A stretch of DNA of 64,000 nucleotides from an uncultured Eubacteriales bacterium (GCA_902774265.1 CACYHR010000025.1:1-64000); one strand, 5' to 3'. Positions 37,901 through 47,674 are shown, counted from the stretch's first letter. A program made the numbers and translations. The notes: generated by a model not told the origin, from the sequence alone.

Positions 37901-39112
37901 TTATGCTTCCTCAGCATTTGCGAGCATCTTGCTGTAGTTCATGTTTACGAATACTCCGAGCAGTACTCCGATTCCTGTCAGAACGATGTTCATGATCATT
38001 ACTCCGCTCGGAGTCATTGATGCAGCAGCTGTCAGGATAGTGTAGTTGCAAAGTGATGAAGCGATCATTACGAGTGCTGTAACTGTTCCCTTGATCTTAG
38101 GGAAGAGCATGTTGCATACGGAAGTTGCGATCTGCAGCAGTCCGCCTGCTCCGAACCATCCGAGAACGAATGCGCCGACTTTGAGTACGCCCTGTGAAGG
38201 TGCCATAAGAACGATTACCATCATTGCGAGGCAGACAGCCGGATAGATCATTACGAATCTTACATCCTTGATCTTGCTTGTCAGAAGAGCTGTAACGACG
38301 AGGCCTATCATTGTTCCGATAGCATAGAACGACTGCATGATCTGAGGTTCAGCCCAACCTGCAACATCCTTGGCATAGTTCTGTGCGCAGTTCAGCCAGA
38401 GCTGGAATGTACCTGTGCAGGTGAATCCGATGAGGATCATAGCGATCGATCCTGCGGAGAAGTGCGCATTCTTGATGCTCTGCAGCAGTCCCTCTTTTTT
38501 CTCGGCCTTGCTGTCTGAATCAGGCAGAGGCAGGAAGAGAATGAGAGCCATCAGTACGAGATAAGCAGCACCTACGATGTAGAACAGCATGTTGTATGTA
38601 ACCAGTCCGCCTGCAGTTGTTCCAACGGTAACGCCGAGGAAGAACGGCAGCAGGAACTGCGAACCCGAGATAGCGAATTTTATTCCCATTGTAGCAACGC
38701 CAGGCGCCTTGTTGATGATTTCCGCAACAGCAGGATATATTCCGGTGTCGAGGAAAGAGTTAGCGATTCCGCCTACGATAGCGCATACATATGCGATCTT
38801 GTAGCCGCTGCCGCCGCCTGCGTTGAATGCCAGAGCGAGTCCGATCAGATAAACGGCATATGAGAATCCGCCGATAGCTGTCGATATCCTGCGTCCGAGT
38901 TTGTCGGAAAGAGGACCTGCGAAAGGAAGAGCGATCAGTCTTCCGAGTCCGAGAGCAGCTGCGATAGCTGTGATCGACATTGCTTCAACTCCCCAGCTTG
39001 CTGAGAGAGCATCCTTGATTACGGCCTGTCCGAGGACGGAGCATCCGATGCCGTGCAGGAAATAGTTCAGATAGAGAACTATCACACTTGGTAAGTATTT
39101 TTTATCAGTCAT
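37901..39112 (-). CDS. MFS transporter
   Basis: The 403-residue product has about twelve membrane helices and the MFS motif A in loop 2-3 (FAGPLSDKLGRRIS near residue 64). AAGGGG precedes ATG 39110-39112 (complement). It sits between aroE and aroD in one orientation, so it probably moves shikimate, quinate or a related acid. The operon then has two different transporters, which suggests two related substrates or import with product export. Confidence 0.88.
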   Translation of the reverse strand: MTDKKYLPSVIVLYLNYFLHGIGCSVLGQAVIKDALSASWGVEAMSITAIAAALGLGRLIALPFAGPLSDKLGRRISTAIGGFSYAVYLIGLALAFNAGGGSGYKIAYVCAIVGGIANSFLDTGIYPAVAEIINKAPGVATMGIKFAISGSQFLLPFFLGVTVGTTAGGLVTYNMLFYIVGAAYLVLMALILFLPLPDSDSKAEKKEGLLQSIKNAHFSAGSIAMILIGFTCTGTFQLWLNCAQNYAKDVAGWAEPQIMQSFYAIGTMIGLVVTALLTSKIKDVRFVMIYPAVCLAMMVIVLMAPSQGVLKVGAFVLGWFGAGGLLQIATSVCNMLFPKIKGTVTALVMIASSLCNYTILTAAASMTPSGVMIMNIVLTGIGVLLGVFVNMNYSKMLANAEEA

Positions 39113-39219
39113 GGTTTTTCCCCTTATTATTTATTTAATGATTGCGATCTTCATTCAGCCGGCTCACATCTGTCTGTGCCGGCAGGTGTATCTGCGGACA
39201 AATATCCTTTCAAGCCTTA

Positions 39220-40098
39220 TCAGTCATCGTAGCTGATGCCGAGGACTTCCTTCATATGCTCGATTGGCATCGGCTTTCCTGTCCAGAGCTCGAATCCTGC
39301 TGCTCCCTGGAAGAGCATCATCCCGAGTCCGTTCATGGTCTTGCAGCCGACTTCTTTAGCCATTTTGCGCATCTTTGTGAGCAGTGTTCCGTAAGGTACA
39401 TCTACAACGATGAGTTCCGGACGGAAGAAGCTCTTGTCAGGAACAACGGAAACATCCTCGAGAGGCTTCATGCCTGCGCCTGTAGCATTTACGAAGAGGT
39501 AGCTGTCTGCCATCTCCTCGCGGAGTTTCTCTGTGTCAGCGAGGTCATACATAGCGGCCTTGCAGTTTGTGTTCTCGTTGATTTTTCTTACGGTATCTTC
39601 GCCTACTTCGTAGAATTTATCTTTGATGTTGAAGATGGAAATCTCAGCAACTCCGTCCAGAGCAGCCTGGATCTCGATAGCTGTAGCAGCGCCGCCGGCT
39701 CCAACGATAGTCATTTTTTTGCCGATCGGGTCGATGCCGTTATCCTTGATAGCTGCCATAAAACCGATACCGTCTGTGATATATCCCTTAAGATGGCCGT
39801 TATCATTTACGATAGTGTTAACTGCTCCGCAGAGCTCAGCAGCAGGATCCAGCTCATCGAGGTACTGACCTACCAGAGTCTTGTTAGGCATTGATACATT
39901 GGAGCCTCTCATCTTGAGTGTACGTATAGCCTTGACTGCATCCTCGATCTCATCAGCGCCGACTTCGAATGCGAGGTAAGCATAATCAGCTCCTACTTCT
40001 GCGAAAGCTTCATTCTGCATTGCAGGTGAGCTGGAATGACGGATAGGGTAAGCCATAAGCCCTATGAGTTCTGTATGTCCTGTGATTCTTTCTGCCAT
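39220..40098 (-). CDS. aroE: Shikimate/quinate dehydrogenase
   Basis: The 292-residue product has PIRHSSSPAMQNEAF near residue 18 (substrate-binding serines), GSNVSMPNK near 66 (catalytic Lys), ITDGIGF near 108 (catalytic Asp) and GAGGAATAI near 131 (NAD(P) loop). It interconverts shikimate and 3-dehydroshikimate, and in catabolic relatives also quinate and dehydroquinate. AAGGAG is upstream. It is the first gene of the minus-strand operon aroE-MFS-aroD-dctQMP, divergent from the LysR regulator. Confidence 0.92.
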   Translation of the reverse strand: MAERITGHTELIGLMAYPIRHSSSPAMQNEAFAEVGADYAYLAFEVGADEIEDAVKAIRTLKMRGSNVSMPNKTLVGQYLDELDPAAELCGAVNTIVNDNGHLKGYITDGIGFMAAIKDNGIDPIGKKMTIVGAGGAATAIEIQAALDGVAEISIFNIKDKFYEVGEDTVRKINENTNCKAAMYDLADTEKLREEMADSYLFVNATGAGMKPLEDVSVVPDKSFFRPELIVVDVPYGTLLTKMRKMAKEVGCKTMNGLGMMLFQGAAGFELWTGKPMPIEHMKEVLGISYDD

Positions 40099-40239
40099 TG
40101 TTCTTTCTCCTTATAAATGATCGTTCTTTTAAATGATTGTCCTGTACGACGGTCTGCAGCTGACGTTTCCTGCAAAAACCTCTGATTCACCACAAGTCAG
40201 AAGACAACTTTGTTAAAACTATAACTATTTGTTGTGTAT

Positions 40240-40268
40240 ATTGTAGCTCTCACATATGATACCGTCAA
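40240..40268 (-). promoter_or_regulatory. Promoter of the aroE-dctP operon
   Basis: On the minus strand TTGACG (complement of 40263-40268), a 17-base spacer and TACAAT (complement of 40240-40245) form a near-consensus sigma-A promoter. The upstream palindrome at 40289-40307 places a regulator just behind the -35 box. Confidence 0.7.
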
Positions 40269-40288
40269 ATGCTATTATTTGTAATTAA

Positions 40289-40307
40289 TGATAGCTTCAG
40301 GCTATCA
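40289..40307. promoter_or_regulatory. LysR-type operator, site 1
   Basis: TGATAGC-TTCAG-GCTATCA: perfect seven-base arms around a five-base centre. It lies between the divergent aroE and lysR genes. The same centre and arms recur at 41321-41342. A further weak palindrome (CAAAT...ATTTG, 40266-40281) lies beside it. Confidence 0.7.
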
Positions 40308-40375
40308 AATGCATCCGCAATGTGATATATTGATTATGGATTAATTGAAACTGCATCGCAACGGAGGAAAAATCA

Positions 40376-41284
40376 ATGACCCTGAATCAGCTGAGATACT
40401 TTCAGGCGGTAGCCAGGCTGCAGAACTTTCGCGCTGCAGCGGAGGAACTGTATATCTCGCAGCCGTCTCTCTCCCGTTCGATAGATTCACTTGAACAGGA
40501 GCTCGGCGTAGTATTTTTCGAGCGCTCGGGAAGAGGCATTGCTCTTACCGGAAGCGGCAGACTCTTCCTCGAATATACAAACCGCATTCTGGAGGAGTGC
40601 GATATTGCTGTATATAAGATGAAGGAAATGTCATCGTCCGGCGGCCGTATCGACATCGGATATGTATTTCCGCTTGCCAACTACTATATTCCGCATAAGG
40701 TACGTTCCTTCCTCGATACACCCGGCAACGAACACGTTACATTCGGTTTCACCCAGAACAGAACTTCCTCTATAATCAGGGATATCAAGAACGGAAAGCT
40801 CGATGTGGGATTCTGTGCATACTCGGAGAATGAGGAGGAACTTGAATTCGTACCTCTTCTTAAACAGGAGATGGTTATCATCACCTCCAATGAGCATCCA
40901 CTGGCCGAAAAAGATGATCTTTCCATAATGGAGCTGACAAAGTATCCGGTGATAGGCTATGACAGGATCTCCGGTCTCGGAGGCTATACGAAAAGGTTGT
41001 ACAGAAATCTCGGTATCAACCCGGATATACTCTGCGAGTGTTCCGATGAGAATTCCATACAGGCGCTGGTAAGAGAGCAGTTCGGAATTGCTCTTGTTGC
41101 AAAGGTCGATATTCTCAATGATAAGTATCTTAAGATACACAGCGTATCTGATGCGGAGCTCATCCATTATGTTAATATTGTCTGGCTCAAAAACCACTAT
41201 CTCATGCCGGCAACAAAGAGATTTATTGATTTTATGATACAGGGATCCGATCTCGATTCTGATATATTGAAAACGACTATTTGA
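40376..41284 (+). CDS. LysR family transcriptional regulator
   Basis: A 302-residue LysR-type regulator: residues 1-60 are the winged helix-turn-helix (MTLNQLRYFQAVARLQNFRAAAEELYISQPSLSRSI), the rest a periplasmic-binding-protein-like effector domain. CGGAGG precedes ATG 40376. It is divergent from aroE and directly upstream of the flavin reductase gene. Matching palindromes stand before both transcription units, so it most likely activates them in the presence of a hydroaromatic acid. Confidence 0.93.
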   Translation: MTLNQLRYFQAVARLQNFRAAAEELYISQPSLSRSIDSLEQELGVVFFERSGRGIALTGSGRLFLEYTNRILEECDIAVYKMKEMSSSGGRIDIGYVFPLANYYIPHKVRSFLDTPGNEHVTFGFTQNRTSSIIRDIKNGKLDVGFCAYSENEEELEFVPLLKQEMVIITSNEHPLAEKDDLSIMELTKYPVIGYDRISGLGGYTKRLYRNLGINPDILCECSDENSIQALVREQFGIALVAKVDILNDKYLKIHSVSDAELIHYVNIVWLKNHYLMPATKRFIDFMIQGSDLDSDILKTTI

Positions 41285-41320
41285 ACAGCATATATTATTG
41301 ACTGTATCGATTTCTACTAA

Positions 41321-41342
41321 TTGATACCTTCAGGCTATCAAA
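41321..41342. promoter_or_regulatory. LysR-type operator, site 2
   Basis: TTGATACC-TTCAG-GCTATCAA: eight-base arms with one mismatch around the same TTCAG centre as site 1. It lies about 95-115 bases upstream of the flavin reductase start, overlapping a possible promoter with TTGACT at 41298. Confidence 0.65.
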
Positions 41343-41434
41343 AATAGGCATTAAAGATAATTTTCTTTTGCCTGTTTTTTATTTATCATTTAATTACCAC
41401 AAGACAGTAAGATAACCGCCTGGAGGAATACGAG

Positions 41435-43438
41435 ATGAAAAAGGATTATCCAAACATTTTTGAGCCTATCACCGTCAAGCGTACTACATTCAAGAACAGA
41501 GTAGTCATGACTCCTATGGGAACCAATTACGGCGAGCCGGACGGTCAGATGAGCTATCAGCACATCAATTACTACAGATTAAGAGCAAGAGGCGGCGTCG
41601 GCCTCATCATCGTTGAGAATGCAAACGTTGATTATCCTACAGGATCGAACGGCACAAGCCAGATCAGGATCGACCACGACAGCTATATGCCGAGATTCTA
41701 TAAGCTTACGGAAGTGCTCCACGATGAGGGCGCCATGGTAGCTATACAGATCAACCACGCAGGAGCATCTGCTTCTTCCGCACGTACCGGAGTACAGCCT
41801 GTTTCCTCATCAAACATCCCTTCAAAAGATGGCGGCGAGACACCTCGTCCGCTCGAAAAGGATGAGATCGAAGCTATCGTAAAGAAATACGGTGAAGCTG
41901 CAAAAAGAGCTATGACAGCCGGTTTTGACGCTGTAGAGGTCCACTGCGGTCACTCCTACCTCATCAGCCAGTTCCTCTCACCTATATACAACAAGAGAAC
42001 TGACGAGTTCGGCGGCAGCGCTGAGAACCGCGCACGTTTCGCAAAGATGGTCATCGAAGAGGTCCGCAATCAGGTAGGTCCTTTCTTCCCTATCATCTGC
42101 AGGATAAGCGCTGATGAAATGCTCGAGGGCGGCAACACTCTCGAAGACTGCCTCGAATATCTGCAGTATTTCGAAAAAGAAGTTGATATATTCAATGTTT
42201 CCGCAGGTCTCAATCAGTCCCTGCAGTATCAGATCGACAGCAACTGCTACGCTGACGGCTGGAGATCATACATGGCTAAGGCAGTTAAGGAAAAATACGG
42301 CAAGCCGGTCATTACAATGGGCAATATCCGCAGTCCTAAGGTCGCTAACGACATACTCGACAAAGGAGATGCTGATTTCATCGGTATCGGCCGCGGTCTT
42401 ATCGCTGATCCTGATTGGGTCAACAAGGCTGAATTCGGCTGCGAGGATGATATCCGCAAATGCATTTCCTGCAACATCGGATGCGCAGGAAACCGTATCG
42501 GCAACAATCGTCCTATCAGATGCACAGTCAATCCGGCTGTTCTCGTAGGCGATGAATATAAGAAGCTCAAGGTAAATAAGGACTGCAATGTCGTAGTTAT
42601 CGGCGGCGGAACAACAGGTATGGAAGCTGCATGCACAGCTGCAGAAGTCGGCTGCACGACATTCCTGGTCGAAAAGGCTGATCACCTCGGCGGACTCGCT
42701 GTAGAGATTTCCAAGTTCCCGGATAAGAACAGACTCAGAGATTTCCCTGACTATCTGCAGAGACGTATGGCCAAGCTCCACAACCTCCATACATTCCTCA
42801 GCACAGAGCCGACTGCGGAATTTATAAAGAGCCTCAATCCTGATATCATCGTCAATTCGACAGGTTCGCTTCCGCTGATCCTCCCTATTCCGGGGCTCAA
42901 GGAGAACGTAAATGCAGAGGGCGGCAAGATCCACACAGTACTCGGTATCATCAACAATCTGCCGAACTATCCTGAGGATATGACAGGCAAGAAGGCCGTA
43001 GTTATAGGCGGCGGCGCTGTAGGACTCGATGTAGTGGAATATTTCGCTCCAAAGGGCGCAGACACAACAGTTATCGAAATGATGCCGTTCATCGGAGCAG
43101 GACTCGATCCTATCACAAAGGTAAGCATCGCAGATCTGATGAAAAAATACAATGTTCACCAGAGACCGTCTACAGCTCTGCAGGAGGTAAGACCTGACTG
43201 CTTCGTAGTCAAGAATCCTGACGGAAGCATCGAAGAAGTCGACTTTGACTACGGATGCATCTGTATGGGTCTCAAGTCCAACAATCCTGTACTCGATATG
43301 CTCAATGAAGAGTTCGGAGACGGAAGCGTTGAGATAATGAACATAGGCGACTCAAAGCGTCAGAGAAGGATCATTGACGGCACACTCGAAGGCCGCAACA
43401 TCATAAAAGTCCTCGAAAAGAGAGGATTTATCGGCTAA
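41435..43438 (+). CDS. NADH:flavin oxidoreductase with FAD domain (Old Yellow Enzyme/FadH type)
   Basis: The 667-residue protein has an N-terminal FMN TIM barrel (residues about 1-335; NRVVMTPMGTNY, VEVHCGHSYLISQFLSP), a four-cysteine iron-sulphur motif (CISCNIGCAG...RCTVNP near 343-361), then an FAD/NAD(P) two-dinucleotide-binding part (VVIGGGTTGMEAA near 385, VVIGGGAVGLDVVEY near 525). This matches 2-enoate/2,4-dienoyl-CoA reductases and BaiCD. It would reduce an activated C=C bond. The shared operator with the aroE operon suggests a dehydrated hydroaromatic acid as substrate. GGAGG precedes the start. Confidence 0.9.
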   Translation: MKKDYPNIFEPITVKRTTFKNRVVMTPMGTNYGEPDGQMSYQHINYYRLRARGGVGLIIVENANVDYPTGSNGTSQIRIDHDSYMPRFYKLTEVLHDEGAMVAIQINHAGASASSARTGVQPVSSSNIPSKDGGETPRPLEKDEIEAIVKKYGEAAKRAMTAGFDAVEVHCGHSYLISQFLSPIYNKRTDEFGGSAENRARFAKMVIEEVRNQVGPFFPIICRISADEMLEGGNTLEDCLEYLQYFEKEVDIFNVSAGLNQSLQYQIDSNCYADGWRSYMAKAVKEKYGKPVITMGNIRSPKVANDILDKGDADFIGIGRGLIADPDWVNKAEFGCEDDIRKCISCNIGCAGNRIGNNRPIRCTVNPAVLVGDEYKKLKVNKDCNVVVIGGGTTGMEAACTAAEVGCTTFLVEKADHLGGLAVEISKFPDKNRLRDFPDYLQRRMAKLHNLHTFLSTEPTAEFIKSLNPDIIVNSTGSLPLILPIPGLKENVNAEGGKIHTVLGIINNLPNYPEDMTGKKAVVIGGGAVGLDVVEYFAPKGADTTVIEMMPFIGAGLDPITKVSIADLMKKYNVHQRPSTALQEVRPDCFVVKNPDGSIEEVDFDYGCICMGLKSNNPVLDMLNEEFGDGSVEIMNIGDSKRQRRIIDGTLEGRNIIKVLEKRGFIG

Positions 43439-43514
43439 CGAACAGAAGCTGACTTTTACAAATGCATATATTGAAACTGCCGTTTCAATAGACATAATCG
43501 AATCTCCCAAAAAT

Positions 43515-43550
43515 AGGTCTGCAGGCATGGAATCTGCAGGCCTGTTTTAT
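43515..43550 (+). terminator. Rho-independent terminator after the flavin reductase
   Basis: AGGTCTGCAG (43516-43524 region) pairs with CTGCAGGCCT (43534-43543) with one G-U pair, then TTTTATTT. Confidence 0.7.
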
Positions 43551-43602
43551 TTGTGAAAAACGAAGGAAACATAAGCATTGGAATGCCGATATCAGCAGCA
43601 GG

Positions 43603-43633
43603 CTACCGCTTAATCCCGTATTTCTACCGCTTA
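43603..43633 (+). promoter_or_regulatory. Paired direct repeat, LytTR-type binding site
   Basis: CTACCGCTTA occurs at 43603-43612 and again at 43624-43633, a period of 21 bases. LytTR regulators such as AgrA bind two direct repeats about two helical turns apart, just upstream of the -35 box. A candidate promoter (TTCATT ... TATAAG) follows about 20 bases later, ahead of the surface protein gene. A LytTR gene lies at 47675 in the same region. Confidence 0.5.
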
Positions 43634-43757
43634 GTCCGCCGGAGAGGTATAGCATTTTCATTTTTAGTAAAATAAATTCGTATAAGTATATCCGGGCTCA
43701 CCTGCAGGGTATCATCAGGATTGTACTCAGTTGGACATGAGGGGGGAAGTGAAGGAT

Positions 43758-46115
43758 ATGGACAGAAACAGTAAAAAAAGAGGAAAGATAAGCAGGTTTG
43801 CGGTCATGCTTTTGGCAATTGCGATGAGCATAGCGATGATGCCTTTCGCTGTCTTCGCTGATGCGGGAGTGTCGAATGAAGCAACAGAAACTGAGCGATG
43901 GGCGGATGCTGTTTACGTGCTTGGAATACAGATAAATGAGAGTAACTGCAACAATGTGCTCGGAGACGGCACGGTCAGCTATGACAGAGACAGCAGGACG
44001 CTCACTCTTAACAACGCGTCACTGGATCTGTCTGATTACGACGACAGCGCGTTTACCGAAAACAATTATGTTTGCGGGATAAGCGCATCGATGGGTGAGG
44101 TGAATCTGATCCTCAAAGGCAGAAATACGATCACATCCTCTGCGGCATCCTTTGAAAATGATAAAGAATATGTATACGGGATCAGTGCGGATGATGTGCT
44201 CAATATAAGCGGTAACGGAACTCTGGATATCAGCATCAATACAGAGGCGCAGGATATCAAGTTTTACGGTATATACAGCAGCAGACAGCTGAATGTGGAT
44301 GGGAGCAGCCTGAGCATAAACATGAGCGGATCCGGTGACAGCAACGGTATCTTTACAGGCTGGAAAGGCTTTGCATTAATGAACAGAGCTGACATAAGCG
44401 TTTATTCGACAGGCGGAAACAGCTGGGCTGTATACGATGTTTCATATAGAAAATCAGGTGTAGAGTACGGATCAAGCTTTGAAATGATATCGGATCATCC
44501 CGCATTTCAGGCAATGAGTCTGTCGGATTCCTTAAAAGAGGGAAGCATTAAAGTAAATGAGAATGCGACTGCACTCGGCGCGTCCGAATGGGACAAGGAA
44601 ACAGCGCTGAGCTCATTCAGATATGTCAAGCTGCTTGGCAACAGCGGCGGCGGATCGCGTCCTTCAGGAGATCTGTATATTCTGGGCAGAAGTATAACAG
44701 AAAAAGGTATAGTATCCTCCGGTACTGTACCTCACAGCGGAAAGATCGAGTATGATCCTGCATCAAATACGCTGACGCTGACGAATGCAAGTATAGATCT
44801 CGACAATTTCATAACCCCGCCTCCCGGGAATCTCTGTGCGGGCATTTATGCGATGTCTGATCTTAACATAATCCTATCGGGCAGCAATACTATAACAGCA
44901 TCGGCGGATAATTACGCTGATGGTACAGAGTATGTGTCGGGTATAGAGTGCTGGGGCAGACTTGTGATCACCGGAAGTGCCGATGATTCTCTTTCTATAA
45001 GTCTTGCAGGCAATAACGCTAGCGGAAACAGCAAAGTGCAGTTTGTCGGAATAAGCAGTGATGAATCGCTGATCGTAAACAAAGCGCACCTGTCTGTGAA
45101 CATGGGAAGCTATGGCAAGTGTACGGGAATATACGGATGGGAACCGATCATCGTCAATAACGGCGCGATAGTAAAAGTCGATGCCGTCGGAAGCGGCGCT
45201 ATGGCTGTGAATGGTGTCAACAGTATCGGTAATACAGAGATAAACGATAATTCCGAGTTCGAAATGTCTGCGGGCGGAGTCGCTTTCAATTGCTGGGTGC
45301 CGGGTGCCTCGCTCAAAGCAGCAAAAGCAGAGGTAAGCGTCAATCAGGATGGATCGGAACTCAAAGACTGGGATAAATCATCGAGACTTACCGGATATAA
45401 ATATGTTAAATTCACAGGCAGAACAGGTGAAGCCTATGATGAAGACAGCGGAGAACGCTTTGGAGACGATATTCTCGTTCTCGGAAAGCTGGTGGACGAA
45501 GACAACTGCGATGATATACTCGGTGACGGATCGGTCAGCTATGATTTCGATACGAAGACCCTGACTCTAAACAATGCTGATCTGGATCTGAAGAAATTCC
45601 ATCACAGATATGATGATTCGGAGGATCCGGATTCAGGCTGCAACTTCGCAGCGGGTATAGATGCTGACGACAATATCACTATTAAGCTTGTCGGCAGGAA
45701 CAGGATTTATTCAACAGCCGAGGATTATTCCAAGCCTAAGCGGGAATATATTTACGGCTTAAATTCAGGAACGATGAACAGCATTACCATTACGGGAGCG
45801 GGTTCTCTGGATATATCTTTGGATAAGGATATAGAGGGCCCTTCATATACCGGTATAAGCATGGGAAAGGACTTTATCCTGGACGGTGTGGCTGTGAATG
45901 TCAGTCTGTCAGGCGTTCAGAAGGGTACCGGCATCGATGATGGTATAGGGGATCTGAAGATAATAAATAATGCATCGCTGAGAGTGAGCGCATTGGGCGG
46001 ATCGAGCACGGCGTGCTACTATACTTTTGCGGATGGGCTGACTATCGGAGACGGTTCGGTGTTCGAAATGAAAGCGGATGGAAAGGCATTCACTATAACC
46101 ATGTACACGAACTGA
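43758..46115 (+). CDS. Secreted surface protein with three beta-rich repeats (5' part of a frameshifted gene)
   Basis: Start at ATG 43758, behind GAAGGA; an upstream in-frame ATG at 43731 is less likely. A signal peptide (FAVMLLAIAMSIAMMPFAVFA) is followed by three diverged repeats of about 260 residues, each opening with a pattern YVLGxxI...LGDGxVSYD...TLTLNNAxLDL (from nt about 43909, 44680 and 45475). Asn/Ser/Gly-rich strands suggest a right-handed beta-helix-like adhesin. The frame closes at TGA 46113-46115, in the middle of a region where the protein clearly continues in another frame. The opening motif is also found in the protein at 49945. Confidence 0.75.
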   Translation: MDRNSKKRGKISRFAVMLLAIAMSIAMMPFAVFADAGVSNEATETERWADAVYVLGIQINESNCNNVLGDGTVSYDRDSRTLTLNNASLDLSDYDDSAFTENNYVCGISASMGEVNLILKGRNTITSSAASFENDKEYVYGISADDVLNISGNGTLDISINTEAQDIKFYGIYSSRQLNVDGSSLSINMSGSGDSNGIFTGWKGFALMNRADISVYSTGGNSWAVYDVSYRKSGVEYGSSFEMISDHPAFQAMSLSDSLKEGSIKVNENATALGASEWDKETALSSFRYVKLLGNSGGGSRPSGDLYILGRSITEKGIVSSGTVPHSGKIEYDPASNTLTLTNASIDLDNFITPPPGNLCAGIYAMSDLNIILSGSNTITASADNYADGTEYVSGIECWGRLVITGSADDSLSISLAGNNASGNSKVQFVGISSDESLIVNKAHLSVNMGSYGKCTGIYGWEPIIVNNGAIVKVDAVGSGAMAVNGVNSIGNTEINDNSEFEMSAGGVAFNCWVPGASLKAAKAEVSVNQDGSELKDWDKSSRLTGYKYVKFTGRTGEAYDEDSGERFGDDILVLGKLVDEDNCDDILGDGSVSYDFDTKTLTLNNADLDLKKFHHRYDDSEDPDSGCNFAAGIDADDNITIKLVGRNRIYSTAEDYSKPKREYIYGLNSGTMNSITITGAGSLDISLDKDIEGPSYTGISMGKDFILDGVAVNVSLSGVQKGTGIDDGIGDLKIINNASLRVSALGGSSTACYYTFADGLTIGDGSVFEMKADGKAFTITMYTN

Positions 46116-47323
46116 TGCACTTTGAGGCAAAGAGCGCAAGCTGCATCGCGCCGGGCAATACGGAATACTGGGTATGCTGGCACTGCGGCAGCTATTTCTC
46201 GGATAACGGGAATACAGAGACAGATCCTGATGAGATATTCCTTCCTAAAACGGGGCACAAATACCTTGAATGGAAGAGCATCAGCGATACGCAGCACGAG
46301 AGAGTCTGCGAATATGACACAAGTCATAAGGTGACGGCCGATCATACATTTGACGACGGCAAAATCACCAAAACAGCAACTTTGCTGAGAAAGGGTGAAA
46401 AAACATATACATGTACCACTTGTCACGGAACGAAAACCGTTGAGATATCGCTGAGGGAAGAAGTAAAAGAAACCACTCAGAAGGTCGCAAGAAGGATCAT
46501 AGAATGGATCCGTAATATCTTCAGCAGAAACGATGCGGGTGCTCCGGGCGCGATATTGAGAGTTACTCTCTCTCAGCCTGCATTCACATATAACGGAAAT
46601 GTGCAGATGCCTGCGGTAGAATCCGTCAGAGCCGGTGACATGATACTTGACCGGGATGAGTACACTGTCTCCTATTCCGATGATAATTCAAGAAATGCCG
46701 GCAAATATACAGTAACTGTAACCGCGGGTGAAGGAAAGCAGATTGTATCCGGAACTGCGGGATACACTATAGAAGAGGCCGACATCACAGCTGTTGATGC
46801 CGGAACACTGTCTTTCGCATATGACGGCAGGATACACAAACCGACTGTCAGATCAGTTAAAGCCGGTCTTCTCAAACTCAGATCATCTGACTACAATGTG
46901 GTGTATCTTAACAGAAACTCAGCAAAAGCAGGAAAATACTTTGCAAAGATCAAAGGAAAAGGCAATTTCTGCGGAGCGGTGTTAGTTGCTTACACTATCG
47001 GAAAGGCAGTCAATACACTTGCCGTACATGGTAAAACTGCAGCCGTAAGTCACAGCAGGCTAATGAAAAAGGCGCAGGTAATCAAAGCTTCGGAGATAAT
47101 GAAGATCCGCGGTGCAAAAGGAAAGCTGATGTTCGCACTTGCAGGAGTATCTGCTGCAGCATATAAGAACTATTTCAAAGTTGATCCGCTGACAGGCAAT
47201 CTGACCATTGGCAGAAATATCAAAAAGGGAACATATACGCTGAGAATCAGAGCCAAAGCAGCAGGAACAGTCAATTACAAAGCTGCAGCAAAAACTGTAA
47301 AATGTATCATCAGGATCAGATGA
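46089..47323 (+). pseudogene. 3' part of the frameshifted surface protein
   Basis: From about 46089 the protein continues in the +2 frame: HVHELMHFEAKSASCIAPGN then YWVCWHCGSYFS, a cysteine/histidine-rich repeat common in clostridial surface proteins, then a related CTTCHGTKTVE unit. Two Ig-like repeats follow (FTYNGNVQMPAVESV, FAYDGRIHKPTVRSV), and a lysine-rich, strand-rich C-terminus. There is no ribosome site for a separate start. A single-base insertion or loss between about 46088 and 46105 would rejoin the halves into one protein of about 1190 residues. Confidence 0.65.
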
Positions 47324-47422
47324 TCGCTGCGATAATCAGGAATCATCATCGCGGCAGAATAGAATAACATAATTTCAATGGCTGAGGCGCCTGACCACGG
47401 GTTTGAACCGGGAGGAAGTAAT

Positions 47423-47668
47423 ATGAATAACAAAAGAAATAAAAGCTACAAACAGTGGACGCCGGCAGTAAGTATAGCTGCGGTAATCGTATTCTTCATA
47501 TGGGGATTTATAGAAGGATCTTTCAAACACAGCTGGTTGATATTCATTGTGTCCGGTCTTGTTATAGTCGTTTTTGGCATTCTGGACAAGAATAACGGCG
47601 GGGATAACAGTGAAGACATAAGCGTGGACATAAGCGTGGACAAAGACGAGGACATAAACGATCAGTGA
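47423..47668 (+). CDS. Small membrane protein with two hydrophobic helices
   Basis: ATG 47423 follows GGGAGGAAG at a good distance. The 81-residue product has a basic N-terminus, two membrane helices (about residues 14-30 and 36-56) and a very acidic tail with repeated DISVD units. I do not recognise the family. It lies just upstream of a LytTR-DUF3021 pair (six bases before the regulator), suggesting a joint operon. Confidence 0.6.
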   Translation: MNNKRNKSYKQWTPAVSIAAVIVFFIWGFIEGSFKHSWLIFIVSGLVIVVFGILDKNNGGDNSEDISVDISVDKDEDINDQ

Positions 47669-47674
47669 CGCGAA

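Noticed and set aside
40266-40281. Third LysR operator (CAAAT...ATTTG)
   Set aside because: The arms differ from the two matching palindromes and part lies inside the -35 region; it may be a secondary contact but cannot be supported as a separate site.
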